From Sulfurimonas sp. HSL3-1 (lineage in GTDB: Bacteria > Campylobacterota > Campylobacteria > Campylobacterales > Sulfurimonadaceae), in assembly GCF_039645995.1 (NCBI RefSeq), contig NZ_CP147920.1, positions 2,356,001 through 2,420,000 of the forward strand: a stretch of DNA of 64,000 nucleotides, in the 5' to 3' direction. The notes beneath the pieces were generated by a model. It was not told the DNA's origin. It did no database searches and saw nothing but the letters and a program-made list of their open reading frames with translations. Below are positions 33,691 to 43,196 of this stretch, in pieces. Made by a program: the position numbers and the translations under genes. Positions within the stretch are counted from its first letter, which is position 1. Every line of letters starts with the position of its first letter.

Positions 33691-34157
33691 ACCCGCTTGG
33701 CCCCATCATCGCGGCCGCCCTCGTATTGACGGCCTCTGCCGCGGCCGCCACCTGTTCCGTGAGCTCAACGGGATTGGCGTTCGGATCGTACAACCCCTTC
33801 GACCTCGCCAGCGTCACAACGACCGGGACGATCACGATACAGTGTACGACGCTCAAACTCAACGACCGCGTCCAGGCAACGCTGCTGCTCTCAACGGGCA
33901 GCAGCAACAGCTACAGCGCAAGAACGATGCAGAACGACGCCGCGGAGACCCTCGCCTACAATATCTATACGAGCAGTAACTATGCTTTGGTCTGGGGAGA
34001 TGGAAATAGCGGTACGGAAGTCGTCAGCGACAAATTTTTCGCAAAACTTCTCGCACCCGCCACAAAAAATTACACCATGTACGCGCGCATTCCTGCCGGG
34101 CAGGATGCCGGTGTCGGCACGTACCAGGACGTCATTACCGTCACGGTCGAATATTAG
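33672..34157 (+). CDS. Spore coat U (SCPU) domain pilin subunit
   Basis: 161 residues with signal peptide (IIAAALVLTASAAAA) and SCPU domain: TCSVSSTGLAFGSYNPF, ITIQCTTLKL with the cysteine pair, YARIPAGQDAGVGTYQDVITVTVEY at the C-terminus. It may be the tip or minor subunit of the pilus, since Csu-type loci carry several SCPU genes. It overlaps the usher gene, and its stop is 2 bp from the convergent SurA-like gene. Confidence 0.86.
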   Translation: MRRRQLNPLGPIIAAALVLTASAAAATCSVSSTGLAFGSYNPFDLASVTTTGTITIQCTTLKLNDRVQATLLLSTGSSNSYSARTMQNDAAETLAYNIYTSSNYALVWGDGNSGTEVVSDKFFAKLLAPATKNYTMYARIPAGQDAGVGTYQDVITVTVEY

Positions 34158-34159
34158 CC

Positions 34160-35002
34160 TCAGGGATTCGGCAGGCGGATAACGGTGATCTCGGCGTTCA
34201 GGCGGGCACGGTTGAAATAGTCTTTGAGCGTCTGTTCCCGCGCGTCGGCCATCATCTCCTCTTGCACCTGCATCTTCACCGTCTCAAACGGCTGCATGAC
34301 CGGGAGACTTTTGTTGCGGATATAGAACGAAACGAACCCCCCTTTCGGGTCGGAAAGCATCGGTGTGTACGCGCCGATTTCGGTCTTGATCAGCAGGGCG
34401 GCGAGCTGCGGTTCGATCTTGGCATAAGGCAGTGAAGCCTCCTGCATCGTCACCTCGGGAAGCATCAGCATCGGATTCTCCATCTTGCGCTTCAACGCCC
34501 CCTGCGCCGACGCGTGATAGACCGTAACGTCAAAGGTTTCGGGATGGGAGAATTTCTCCGAGTGCAGGCGGTAATATTCGCGCATCTCCTCTTCGCCGGG
34601 CTCCTCCATGTTCGCCATCGCAACGGCGCTGTAGAGTTTCTGGGTCAGCATCGACTGCTTGAGCTTCGCTTCGAACGCACTGCGGCTGAGATGTTCCGTT
34701 TTCCAGACCGCGTCGAAGAGCTGCGCCGTCGTCATGTTGTTCTGCTGCGCGATCTGCGCAACACGCTCCTGCAGCTCTGTCTCGCTGACGCTGAGCTCGC
34801 GCTGCGCGATCTCCTGGCTTTCCAGCTTCTCGCGGATCAGGGCATCGACGGCCTGCGCCTGCGTCATTCCGCCCTCCTGCATCTTCTGCGTGATGGCGTA
34901 GAGGGTGATCGGCTCCTCCTTGACGAGGATGGCGACACCATCGACCATACGTGCGTATAACGCTACGGTAAAAAGTATGAAAAGCAGTGCTGTTTTTTGC
35001 AA
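34160..35002 (-). CDS. SurA-like periplasmic chaperone
   Basis: About 280 residues with a signal peptide (KTALLFILFTVALYARM) then a SurA-N type helical domain (VDGVAILVKEEPITLYAI, MTQAQAVDALIREKLESQEI, ELQERVAQIAQQNNMT). The second part resembles a degenerate parvulin-like segment (VTMQEASLPYAKIEP, GGFVSFYIRNKS). It likely helps outer-membrane protein folding. A TTG start at about 35002 is chosen because CAGGAG lies 6 nt upstream and it begins the signal peptide directly; in-frame ATGs further upstream lack these. Divergent from gltX. Confidence 0.75.
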   Translation of the reverse strand: MQKTALLFILFTVALYARMVDGVAILVKEEPITLYAITQKMQEGGMTQAQAVDALIREKLESQEIAQRELSVSETELQERVAQIAQQNNMTTAQLFDAVWKTEHLSRSAFEAKLKQSMLTQKLYSAVAMANMEEPGEEEMREYYRLHSEKFSHPETFDVTVYHASAQGALKRKMENPMLMLPEVTMQEASLPYAKIEPQLAALLIKTEIGAYTPMLSDPKGGFVSFYIRNKSLPVMQPFETVKMQVQEEMMADAREQTLKDYFNRARLNAEITVIRLPNP

Positions 35003-35174
35003 AGAGATCTCCTGATTGAAAGGCACCATTTTACCCGTTTTTGTTGAATGGACGCTCTTGCCGCTCTTTTGTCGCTGTGGATGCCCCTCTCTCACGCATC
35101 GCCCTGGTCCATCGCAAAAAGCCATGAAAGCCCTCAGGGTTCCACACTTTTCCTACCTCCAAACCGTAATGAGT

Positions 35175-35180
35175 TATAAT
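35175..35180 (+). promoter_or_regulatory. gltX promoter -10 box (TATAAT)
   Basis: TATAAT 25 bp upstream of the gltX ATG within a ~200-bp divergent gap; no clear -35. Confidence 0.5.
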
Positions 35181-35205
35181 GGCGCCAAAAAAAGGCTTGC
35201 TTACC

Positions 35206-36594
35206 ATGGTTGTCACCCGCTTCGCCCCCAGCCCGACCGGATACCTGCATATCGGGGGGCTGCGTACCGCGCTCTTCTCCTGGCTCTGGGCCCGCCGCAA
35301 CGGCGGGAAATTCGTTCTGCGCATCGAGGACACCGACCAAAGCCGCAACAATGAGGCCGCGGCCCAGGCGATCGTGGACGCTTTCGAATGGATCGGCCTC
35401 GAACACGACGGCGAGATCCTCTACCAGTCACAGCGCATGGGTGTCTACCAGATGTACATCGACCAGCTCCTCCAGGAGGGCAAGGCGTACAAATGCTACA
35501 TGAGCAAAGAGGAACTTGACGCCCTGCGCGAAGCACAGCAAGCACGCAAGGAACGCCCGCGCTATGACGGCCGCTACCGCGACTTTACCGGCACCCCGCC
35601 CGAAGGCGTCGATCCCGTCATCCGCATCAAAGCCCCGACCGAGGGAAGCATCACCGTCTATGATGGCATCAAGGGCGAGGTCACCTTCAACGTCGACGAC
35701 ATCCTCGACGACTTCATCATCGCCCGCGCCGACGGGACGCCTACGTACAACTTCGTCGTCGCCGTCGACGATGCGCTCATGGGCATCAACGAAGTCATCC
35801 GCGGGGACGACCACTTCTCCAATACGCCCAAGCAGCTCGTCGTTTACGAAGCCCTTGGCTTCAAAGCCCCTGCGTTTTACCATGTCCCGATGATCCACAA
35901 CAGCGAAGGCAAAAAGCTCTCCAAGCGCGACGGCGCAACGGACGTGATGGAGTACAAACGCCTCGGCTACCGGCCCGAAGCCCTGCTGAACTTCCTTGTC
36001 CGCCTGGGGTGGAGCCACGGCGACCAGGAGATCTTCTCCATGGAGGAGATGAAAAAACTCTTCGATCCGAATACGATCAACAAGTCGGCCTCCATTTACA
36101 ACACCGAGAAACTCGACTGGCTCAACGCCCACTACATCAAGAACCTAGCCAATGATGCGCTGGCCCACGAGCTGCTCCCCTTCGGCGCCGACCTGAAAGC
36201 CCATGACAAAAAAGAGATCCTGCTCGACGCGCTCAAAGAGCGTGCCAAGACGCTGGTCGAACTCGCCGAGATGGTCAAAGAGGTCCTGACCGCACCGACG
36301 GCCTACGACGAGAAAGCCTTCAAAAAAGCGGTCAAGCCCGACTCGAAAGCCGTCTTGGAAGCCTTTGCCGCCAAAGTCGAAGCCACGCCGGAGCTTCATC
36401 TCCCGACCGATTACCACGCCCTGATGGAAACGGTCGTTTCCGAGATGGAAATCGGCTTTGGCAAGATCGGAATGCCGCTGCGACTGGCACTGATGGGTAA
36501 ACTCTCCGGCCCCGGTGTCGACACCATCATGGCGTCCATCGGCCGCGAGGAAACCCTCGCACGTATCGCCGGACTGACCGCCCAACTCAACTAA
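35206..36594 (+). CDS. gltX: Glutamyl-tRNA synthetase
   Basis: 462-residue class I synthetase charging tRNA-Glu. It has the class I HIGH-like motif APSPTGYLHIGGLRTAL near the N-terminus, NFVVAVDDALMGINEVIRGDDH, and the KMSKS-like KKLSKRDGATDV. The C-terminal helical anticodon-binding part ends with GREETLARIAGL. The ATG at 35206 is chosen because MVVTRFAPSPTG is the family start; an ATG nine codons earlier overlaps the -10 box. Campylobacterota often have two GltX; this could be either. It is followed by a malic enzyme 11 bp later. Confidence 0.95.
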   Translation: MVVTRFAPSPTGYLHIGGLRTALFSWLWARRNGGKFVLRIEDTDQSRNNEAAAQAIVDAFEWIGLEHDGEILYQSQRMGVYQMYIDQLLQEGKAYKCYMSKEELDALREAQQARKERPRYDGRYRDFTGTPPEGVDPVIRIKAPTEGSITVYDGIKGEVTFNVDDILDDFIIARADGTPTYNFVVAVDDALMGINEVIRGDDHFSNTPKQLVVYEALGFKAPAFYHVPMIHNSEGKKLSKRDGATDVMEYKRLGYRPEALLNFLVRLGWSHGDQEIFSMEEMKKLFDPNTINKSASIYNTEKLDWLNAHYIKNLANDALAHELLPFGADLKAHDKKEILLDALKERAKTLVELAEMVKEVLTAPTAYDEKAFKKAVKPDSKAVLEAFAAKVEATPELHLPTDYHALMETVVSEMEIGFGKIGMPLRLALMGKLSGPGVDTIMASIGREETLARIAGLTAQLN

Positions 36595-36605
36595 AGGGAG
36601 CTACC

Positions 36606-37892
36606 ATGGCCACCCCTCTTACCAACGAAGAGGCCCTCGCCTACCACGCCGAACCCACCCCCGGCAAACTCGCCATCGGCGTGACCAAATCCTTTAAAAG
36701 CCAGCACGACCTCTCCCTGGCCTATACGCCCGGGGTCGCTGTGCCCTGTCTCGCCATCGAAAAGAACCCCGAGGATGCCTACCGCTATACGGCCAAGGCG
36801 AACCTGATCGGGGTCGTCTCCAACGGTACGGCGGTCCTCGGCCTGGGCGATATCGGCGCGCAGGCCTCCAAGCCCGTGATGGAGGGGAAGGCAGTCCTTT
36901 TCAAGAAGTTCAGCGACCTGGACGCCTTCGACATCGAGGTTGATACGAAAGATGTCGAGCGCTTCTGCAGCGTCGTCGAAGCGATCGCCCCCACCTTCGG
37001 GGGGATCAACCTCGAGGATATCAAGGCCCCGGAGTGCTTCGAGATCGAAAAACGCCTTGCCGCCCGGCTCGACATCCCCGTGATGCACGACGACCAGCAC
37101 GGGACCGCCGTCATCAGCGCCGCGGGCATCATGAACGCCTGCCGCCTGACGGGACGCGACATCAAAACCCTGCGTATCGTCATCGTCGGGGCCGGGGCCG
37201 CTGCCATCAGCTGTGCCCGTCTCTACCGCTACCTGGGCGTAGAGAACATCATCCTGATCGATTCCAAAGGGGTCGTGCATACGGGGCGCAGCGATCTCAA
37301 TGTCTATAAAACGGAGTTCGCCATCAAGGTCCCTATCAGTCAGAGCGACGCCTTCGACGGGGCCCACGTCGTCGTCGGCCTTTCACGCCCCGGCACCTTC
37401 AGCACGGACGACGTCAAACGCATGGCCGAAAACCCGGTGGTCTTTACCCTCGCCAACCCCACGCCGGAGATCATGCCGGAGCTGGTACGCGAGGCCCGCC
37501 CCGACGCCATCGTCGCCACGGGGCGCAGCGACTTCCCCAATCAGGTCAACAACGTCCTGGGTTTCCCCTTTATCTTCCGCGGGGCCGTCGACGTACGTGC
37601 CAAGGCAATCAATACGGAGATGAAGATCGCCGCCGCCGAAGCCCTGGCGCGCCTGGCCCGGACGGAAGTCCCCGCCTACCTGAACGAACTCTACGGCACC
37701 GCACTCACCTTCGGCCGCGACTACCTCATCCCCAAACCCTTCGACAAGCGCCTGATCGTCGAGGTCTCCAGCGCCGTCGCCGCCGCGGCGATCCACACGG
37801 GCGTCGCCCGCGCGGCCGACTTTGACATCGACACCTACCGCAAGGAGCTCGCCGACCGCATCTGCGTCGATTGCGAGCCTGAAGAAGGTTAA
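36606..37892 (+). CDS. maeB: Malic enzyme (oxaloacetate-decarboxylating, NAD(P))
   Basis: 428-residue malic enzyme converting malate to pyruvate and CO2 with NAD(P)H. Motifs are DLSLAYTPGVAVPCLAI, SNGTAVLGLGDIGAQASKPVMEGKAVLFKKF, VMHDDQHGTAVISAAGIMNA with the metal Asp residues, and the dinucleotide fold IVIVGAGAAAISCARL. It is the short form without the phosphotransacetylase tail of E. coli MaeB. AAAGGGAG precedes the ATG. Its stop TAA shares the palindrome TTAA with the convergent GDH gene. Confidence 0.94.
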   Translation: MATPLTNEEALAYHAEPTPGKLAIGVTKSFKSQHDLSLAYTPGVAVPCLAIEKNPEDAYRYTAKANLIGVVSNGTAVLGLGDIGAQASKPVMEGKAVLFKKFSDLDAFDIEVDTKDVERFCSVVEAIAPTFGGINLEDIKAPECFEIEKRLAARLDIPVMHDDQHGTAVISAAGIMNACRLTGRDIKTLRIVIVGAGAAAISCARLYRYLGVENIILIDSKGVVHTGRSDLNVYKTEFAIKVPISQSDAFDGAHVVVGLSRPGTFSTDDVKRMAENPVVFTLANPTPEIMPELVREARPDAIVATGRSDFPNQVNNVLGFPFIFRGAVDVRAKAINTEMKIAAAEALARLARTEVPAYLNELYGTALTFGRDYLIPKPFDKRLIVEVSSAVAAAAIHTGVARAADFDIDTYRKELADRICVDCEPEEG

Positions 37893-40800
37893 ATCACCGA
37901 CGTCATCAGAAGATTGACCAGCAGGGTGACGTCCCGGAGCGAGGGCTTCGGATTCGCCTCCAGCGCCGTGATCGACTCAAGGATATCCGCGAACGCTTCC
38001 TGGTCGTTGGCCAGGAAGTTCTCGAACGCCTCCATCGGCGGTTCGTTGATGCGCTGAAAGGCCAGAATACGGTTCGTATAGTGGACGGCGATGTACTCCA
38101 CGAACTGCAGCAGCTGCCGCCGCAGATTAAGATCCCGCTCATCTTTAAGATCAAACGCGTTGAGGATATTGATGATCCGCAGAATCGCGAAACGCTCGAT
38201 AACCAGGTAGAAGAGCGTCGCGACGTCGCTGAAAGAGTGCTTGCTCTGCTCTTTGGTAATGATGACCGCGACCGCGAAACGCAGATACTCCAGCACATCG
38301 AAGAAGCGGTTGAAAGTGTCGTCCCCTTCGATCAACATCCGCGGCTGTTTGGGTTTGATCTTCGAAAGCATGTCGAAGAGCTCCTCTTTGTGCTCGATAA
38401 AGTGGAGGCTGTCGATCGATTCGACGTCGACGTATTTGACCATCCAGCGCGTGGCGAAATTGAGTACGTGCTCGATCTGGTCCAGCAGGGCGTACTGCTG
38501 GCGCACCGGCATCGTATAATCCGAACGGAAGATCGTATGGCGGATGTCGTTCGCCCCGAAGAGGGCGTTGCAGATCAGGTAGGCGCGTATCTTCATCAAA
38601 AAGCGCGCTTTCCCCAGCCGCCGGTAATCCCGCACGAAAGAGACCCCCTGGTCGTTAATCACCATATCGGCGATCATCGTCGCGATGATCTGGGGGCGCA
38701 GCGGATGGTGGCGGATCTCCTCTTCGTAGGCGCTGACAAAGGCCTTGGGGAAATATTTGTATAAAAAGCGCTGGGCGAACTGCTCGTCGATCAGCGGCGT
38801 GTCGATGATCAGCTGCTTGATGAAGATCTTCGCATAGGAGAGCAGCGAGCCCAGAATCGGCCGTACGATCCCCCCGTCCTCGGCGGAGAGCACTTCGAAA
38901 ATATTCTCTTTTTTCGGAATGTAGAAGTCGCGGCGGTTGAAGACCGGGTTCTCCTCGGCGATCACGTCGATAGCCTCCTGGAAATCCTCCAGGTACATCC
39001 GGCTGAGCTGCTCGTCGCGCGAGATCGTCAGCGCCTGGCGGTAACAGCTCCAGAGCACGCTGTTCTCCACCTGCTCGCTGTGGCGTCCGAGCACTTCCGC
39101 GCGGCTCCGCTGATCCAGCAGCCCCTTTCGGCTCAGCGACTCCAGCAGGATCTTGATATTGACCTCATGGTCGGAGGTGTCGACTCCGCCGGCGTTGTCG
39201 ATGCCGTCGAGGTTGATCTTCCCGCCGCCGAGGGCATATTCGATCCGGGCGCGCTGGGTAAACCCGAGGTTCCCCCCTTCGCAGACGGCGAAACAGCGCA
39301 GCTGCGCGGCATTGACCCGCACCGATTCGTTCTGCTTGTCCCCCAGCTCCAGGTCGCTCTCCTCCGAGTGCTTCACATAGGTACCGACCCCGCCGTTAAA
39401 GAGCAGATCGACTTTCATGCACAGCAGCGCCCGGGCCAGCTCCTCCCCGCTCATATAGCGTGCCTGGGTCTGGAGCATCCGCCGTATCTCGTCGCTGAGC
39501 GCGATCGCCTTCTCGCTGCGTTCCCAGACCCCGCCGCCGCTGGAAATCAGCTCCTTCTTGTACGCCCCCCAGCTGCCGTCTTTGGCGGCAAAGAGCCGCT
39601 TGCGCTCCTCAAACGCCTCCTGCGGCGAGGGATTGGGGTCAACAAAGATCTCCCGGTGGGAAATCGCGCCGAGCAGTTTGAACGCCCGGGAGAGCAGCAC
39701 CCCGTTCCCGAAAACATCGCCGTTCATCGACCCGATGCCGACCACGCTGATGGGATCGTTATAGAGGTCGATGCCCCGTTCAAGGAAGAAGCGCTGCGTC
39801 GAACGCATCGCCCCTTTGGCCGTGATGCCGATCGCCTTGTGGTCGTATCCGTTGCTGCCGCCGCTGGCGAAGGCGTCCCCGAGCCAGAAGCCTCGTTTCA
39901 ATGCGATGGCATTGGCCGTGTCGCTCATTGCCGCCGTCCCCTTGTCCGCCGCGACGACGAAGTAGCTGTCCTCCCCGTCATAGGCTACGATACGCTCGTC
40001 ATGCACGGTCTCGCCGTTTTCGACGTTGTCGACCAGATCCAGCAGGTTCTCGATAAAGGCGCTGTAAATGGCCGTGAAGAGCTCCTTCGTGATCTCGCTG
40101 CGCGGCCGGTCGATGACGAAGCCGCCCTTCGCCCCGTCGGGGATGATGATCGCGTTTTTGCCCTCCTGGGTCACCATCAAGGAGCGTACCTCAGTGCGGT
40201 AGTCGTCGTAGCGCTCGCTCCAGCGCAGCCCCCCGCGGCTGATCCTGCCCATGCGCAGGTGAAGGCCTCTAAAATCCTTGTGGTAGACGAAGGCTTCGAT
40301 GCGCGGCTGGATCCCGCGCAGATGCTCGGCGAACTTCGTCATATCGAGCTTGAACGCGATCGCCTCGCGCTCCAGGTAGTAGTTGGTCCGGCTCATGGCG
40401 CCGAGCATCGCAAAGAGCAGTTTGAGGATCCGGTCGTCCATGATGTCGGGGACCGCCTTGATCGCCTCCGCGACGATCCCCTCTATCTCCGTGCTTTTCT
40501 GGGCCCGCGCTTTCAGCTCCGGGTTGAAGCGCGCAGCGAAATAGTGCAGCAGCATGGCCGACAGTTCATCGTGCCGGGTCACCGTATGCAAAATCGTGTC
40601 AAAGTTGATCGACGGCACCGCCTGGTTGATGTACTCGATAAAGGCCCGCAGCAGCGTCACCTGGCGCAGGCTCAGGTTCTGCTTGTAGACCAGCGAATAG
40701 ATCCGGCAACTGCTGAACGTCCGCCCCAGCAGCGAGTCGGTGATCACCGACTCGATATTCGTTTTGGCCCGGGAGAAGGCCTCCGTATCGTCCACCTGCA

Positions 40801-41080
40801 GATTAAAGCGGCAGACATGGACCGGTTTTTCCTCCGGTTCAACCGTGTAAGTCACTTCATCCACCACCACGAAGGCGAAGTCATGCAGGATCGGCGTAAT
40901 GTCGGAGAGCAGCAGCTGCTCCCGGGAATAGAGCCGGACGGCGGCCTTTCCTTCGGCAAGCGTGATCTGGGTGACGATAGACGTCTGCCGCAGCGCCGTC
41001 AGCAGCTCCTCTCCGATCTCCAGGTCCTGGGGATTTAGCAGCTGCGAACAGACCGCGCCGAGCTGGCTTTCCGGGCTCAT
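37889..41080 (-). CDS. NAD-specific glutamate dehydrogenase (large type)
   Basis: 1063-residue enzyme of the large NAD-GDH class (Bac_GDH), oxidatively deaminating glutamate to 2-oxoglutarate. The catalytic domain is recognisable: HLRMGRISRGGLRWSERYDDYRTEVRSLM, KNAIIIPDGAKGGFVI, GIGSMNGDVFGNGVLLS and DPNPSP. It is shorter than the ~1600-residue GDH-180 forms because most N-terminal regulatory sequence is absent. A GGAG site 5 nt before the ATG at 41080 fixes the start. It follows the GGDEF-EAL gene by 1 bp and is probably co-transcribed with it. Confidence 0.9.
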   Translation of the reverse strand: MSPESQLGAVCSQLLNPQDLEIGEELLTALRQTSIVTQITLAEGKAAVRLYSREQLLLSDITPILHDFAFVVVDEVTYTVEPEEKPVHVCRFNLQVDDTEAFSRAKTNIESVITDSLLGRTFSSCRIYSLVYKQNLSLRQVTLLRAFIEYINQAVPSINFDTILHTVTRHDELSAMLLHYFAARFNPELKARAQKSTEIEGIVAEAIKAVPDIMDDRILKLLFAMLGAMSRTNYYLEREAIAFKLDMTKFAEHLRGIQPRIEAFVYHKDFRGLHLRMGRISRGGLRWSERYDDYRTEVRSLMVTQEGKNAIIIPDGAKGGFVIDRPRSEITKELFTAIYSAFIENLLDLVDNVENGETVHDERIVAYDGEDSYFVVAADKGTAAMSDTANAIALKRGFWLGDAFASGGSNGYDHKAIGITAKGAMRSTQRFFLERGIDLYNDPISVVGIGSMNGDVFGNGVLLSRAFKLLGAISHREIFVDPNPSPQEAFEERKRLFAAKDGSWGAYKKELISSGGGVWERSEKAIALSDEIRRMLQTQARYMSGEELARALLCMKVDLLFNGGVGTYVKHSEESDLELGDKQNESVRVNAAQLRCFAVCEGGNLGFTQRARIEYALGGGKINLDGIDNAGGVDTSDHEVNIKILLESLSRKGLLDQRSRAEVLGRHSEQVENSVLWSCYRQALTISRDEQLSRMYLEDFQEAIDVIAEENPVFNRRDFYIPKKENIFEVLSAEDGGIVRPILGSLLSYAKIFIKQLIIDTPLIDEQFAQRFLYKYFPKAFVSAYEEEIRHHPLRPQIIATMIADMVINDQGVSFVRDYRRLGKARFLMKIRAYLICNALFGANDIRHTIFRSDYTMPVRQQYALLDQIEHVLNFATRWMVKYVDVESIDSLHFIEHKEELFDMLSKIKPKQPRMLIEGDDTFNRFFDVLEYLRFAVAVIITKEQSKHSFSDVATLFYLVIERFAILRIINILNAFDLKDERDLNLRRQLLQFVEYIAVHYTNRILAFQRINEPPMEAFENFLANDQEAFADILESITALEANPKPSLRDVTLLVNLLMTSVI

Positions 41081-41081
41081 A

Positions 41082-43196
41082 TTAACTCCTTGCAATAGAT
41101 ATCGACTCTTCCGGCGCCGCTGCCGGACGCCCGAAATAGTACCCCTGTCCGTACCCGACGCCCATCTTGCGCAGCACGGCGATGGTCTCCTCGTTCTCGA
41201 CGAATTCCGCGACGATCTCGAATCCGAGCTGCTTGGCGAAACGGACGATGGTTCTGACGGTACGCTGGGTCATCTCGTCGTCGACGATCTTCGTGATCAG
41301 CGAACCGTCGATCTTGAGGATATCGATATCCAGCTCCATCAGGTAGGCGAAGTTGGAGTACCCGATGCCGAAGTCGTCGATGGCGATCCGGCAGCCGTAG
41401 GCCTTGACCTGCTTGATGAACGTCTTGACCGCTTCAAGGTCATCAAGCTCTTCGCTCTCCAGCAGTTCGATATCCAGGCGGCCGGCACGCTCTTTATAGG
41501 TCTCGAGCAAAGAGAGCAGCATGGAGACCATCTTTTCGTCAGCCAGGTCGCGCATCCCGAGGTTGATGGAGAAGCGGGTATCGTACCCCTCCATCGCCTC
41601 GAAGACCTTATGGACCATCACCTCGGTGATCCGGCGATAGTAGGGGGTCTGCATCGCTGTTTCCAAGAAGAGCCCCGGGCCGCTGACGCTGCCGTCGCTC
41701 CCCACCATCCGCACCAGGGCTTCATATTTGGCAACTTCGCCGCTTTGCAGCTGCACAATGGGCTGAAACCACGGCACGATGGCATCGCGGTCGAGGGCCC
41801 TTTTGAGCTCATGGGCCGTGGCGATGTTCCTGGCGGCCTGCTCTTTAAGGTGCAGCTCCTCCGAGAAAAACAGTACACCCTCGCTGTGGCGCGCTTTGTC
41901 GTACTTGAGGATCAGGTCCGCATTCTCCAGCAGCGGCGCCACGCCGTTGACCGCGACGGAAACGGTCAGGTAGACCTCGATATCGTCCACGAAGAAGGTG
42001 TAGCCCTCGATGCTTTTTTTCAGCATGCGGCCCATCTGCCGCGCGCGCTCGGCATCAATCCCCTGGAGCACCACGCCGAACTCATCCCCTCCCAGACGGA
42101 AGTAGTAGGGGTGGAAGGGCTCAAGGACCGGCTGGCGGATCAGCAGGGCGATCTCTTTGAGGATTGCATTGCCGGCGGCGCTGCCGTAAAAGTCGTTGAC
42201 GTGCTTGAAACGGTCAAGGTTGAGCAGCAGAAGGTAAGGGGATTCAAACTGCTCCTGGAGCTGTTCGAAACGGCTGCGGCTGAGCAGCTCGGTCAGCTGG
42301 TCATGACTGATCGCATGGCGCAGCTCCCCCTCGAGTTCCCGCAAATGGCGGTTCTCGTTCCCGGCGCGGATCAGCAGGCCCATGACCAGGACCAGGGCCG
42401 TTAGGAAGAGCGCCGCCAGAATGACGACAAAACGATCGAGCATCTCGTAATCCCGTTTCGCCTCATCGAGGAAGTTCGTTTCCAGCTCCACGATCCGCTG
42501 ATCGAGGTTAAAGGTCTCGATCCGGTTCACGTTCTGCACGAATCCCGGGTAGTTTGCGGCAATGTAATGCACGTGCAGTATGAAACTCCGGATCAGGGCT
42601 GCCTGCGCCTTTGACATGCCGGAGAGCGCTTCCAGCGGCTCCACCTCCCGGTTGAGGTTGCTCAGGAAGGTGGCGTCGAAAAGGATCCGGGCCTGGGAGA
42701 CTTCCGCGATGACGGAGAGGATCCGGGCATAGGTCACGGGATCGTTTTCGAACATCTTCACCTTCTCCGCCGAGAGCGATGTGATGTAGACGAAGGAGTT
42801 CTTGATCCCCGCGTTGAGCATCATGAAATCATCAAGCATCGACTCGTACCGGTGCAACGATTCGCCGAGGCGCACCAGGGAGCGGTGGCTCCGCCCGTAG
42901 GCACTGCGCTCAAGAAACGCGTTCTTCCGCAGCGCCTCGTATTCATCCTTCAGCGTATTGAGATCGCCCGTGATTTCGTCCTGGTTGGAGTAGGCAAAGA
43001 GCGAACTGCGCAGGATCTCGTAGTTGAGGCGGTGATAGTTTCGGTCGATCGTATGGAAATGGCCTCGGACCTCCCGGAAATTGTACTCGACATGGCGCTG
43101 CGACAGGTAAAAATAGAGCAGGAGCGAAAACGACCCCACCCCGGCCGCCAGCGCCAGGAAGGGCTTCCAGCCGATCTGCCGGAGCCGTGCGCTCAT
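41082..43196 (-). CDS. Membrane-bound GGDEF-EAL cyclic-di-GMP enzyme
   Basis: 704 residues. TM helix 1 (about 11-31) is followed by a helical periplasmic sensor (~35-250), TM helix 2 (256-277), a GGDEF domain with intact RLGGDEF (367-373) and an EAL domain with intact YEALVRM (491-497), plus DDFGIGYSN and LKIDGSLI. Both active sites look complete; the RxxD inhibitory site before GGDEF is absent. It may make or break c-di-GMP. The sensor lacks a recognisable ligand motif. It is coupled by ATGA to the cytochrome c peroxidase gene upstream. Confidence 0.93.
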   Translation of the reverse strand: MSARLRQIGWKPFLALAAGVGSFSLLLYFYLSQRHVEYNFREVRGHFHTIDRNYHRLNYEILRSSLFAYSNQDEITGDLNTLKDEYEALRKNAFLERSAYGRSHRSLVRLGESLHRYESMLDDFMMLNAGIKNSFVYITSLSAEKVKMFENDPVTYARILSVIAEVSQARILFDATFLSNLNREVEPLEALSGMSKAQAALIRSFILHVHYIAANYPGFVQNVNRIETFNLDQRIVELETNFLDEAKRDYEMLDRFVVILAALFLTALVLVMGLLIRAGNENRHLRELEGELRHAISHDQLTELLSRSRFEQLQEQFESPYLLLLNLDRFKHVNDFYGSAAGNAILKEIALLIRQPVLEPFHPYYFRLGGDEFGVVLQGIDAERARQMGRMLKKSIEGYTFFVDDIEVYLTVSVAVNGVAPLLENADLILKYDKARHSEGVLFFSEELHLKEQAARNIATAHELKRALDRDAIVPWFQPIVQLQSGEVAKYEALVRMVGSDGSVSGPGLFLETAMQTPYYRRITEVMVHKVFEAMEGYDTRFSINLGMRDLADEKMVSMLLSLLETYKERAGRLDIELLESEELDDLEAVKTFIKQVKAYGCRIAIDDFGIGYSNFAYLMELDIDILKIDGSLITKIVDDEMTQRTVRTIVRFAKQLGFEIVAEFVENEETIAVLRKMGVGYGQGYYFGRPAAAPEESISIARS

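Noticed and set aside
39080-41038. Long plus-strand open frame (652 codons) opposite the glutamate dehydrogenase
   Set aside because: It is the antisense of a conserved GDH gene in GC-rich DNA, has low-complexity charged composition and no family motifs.
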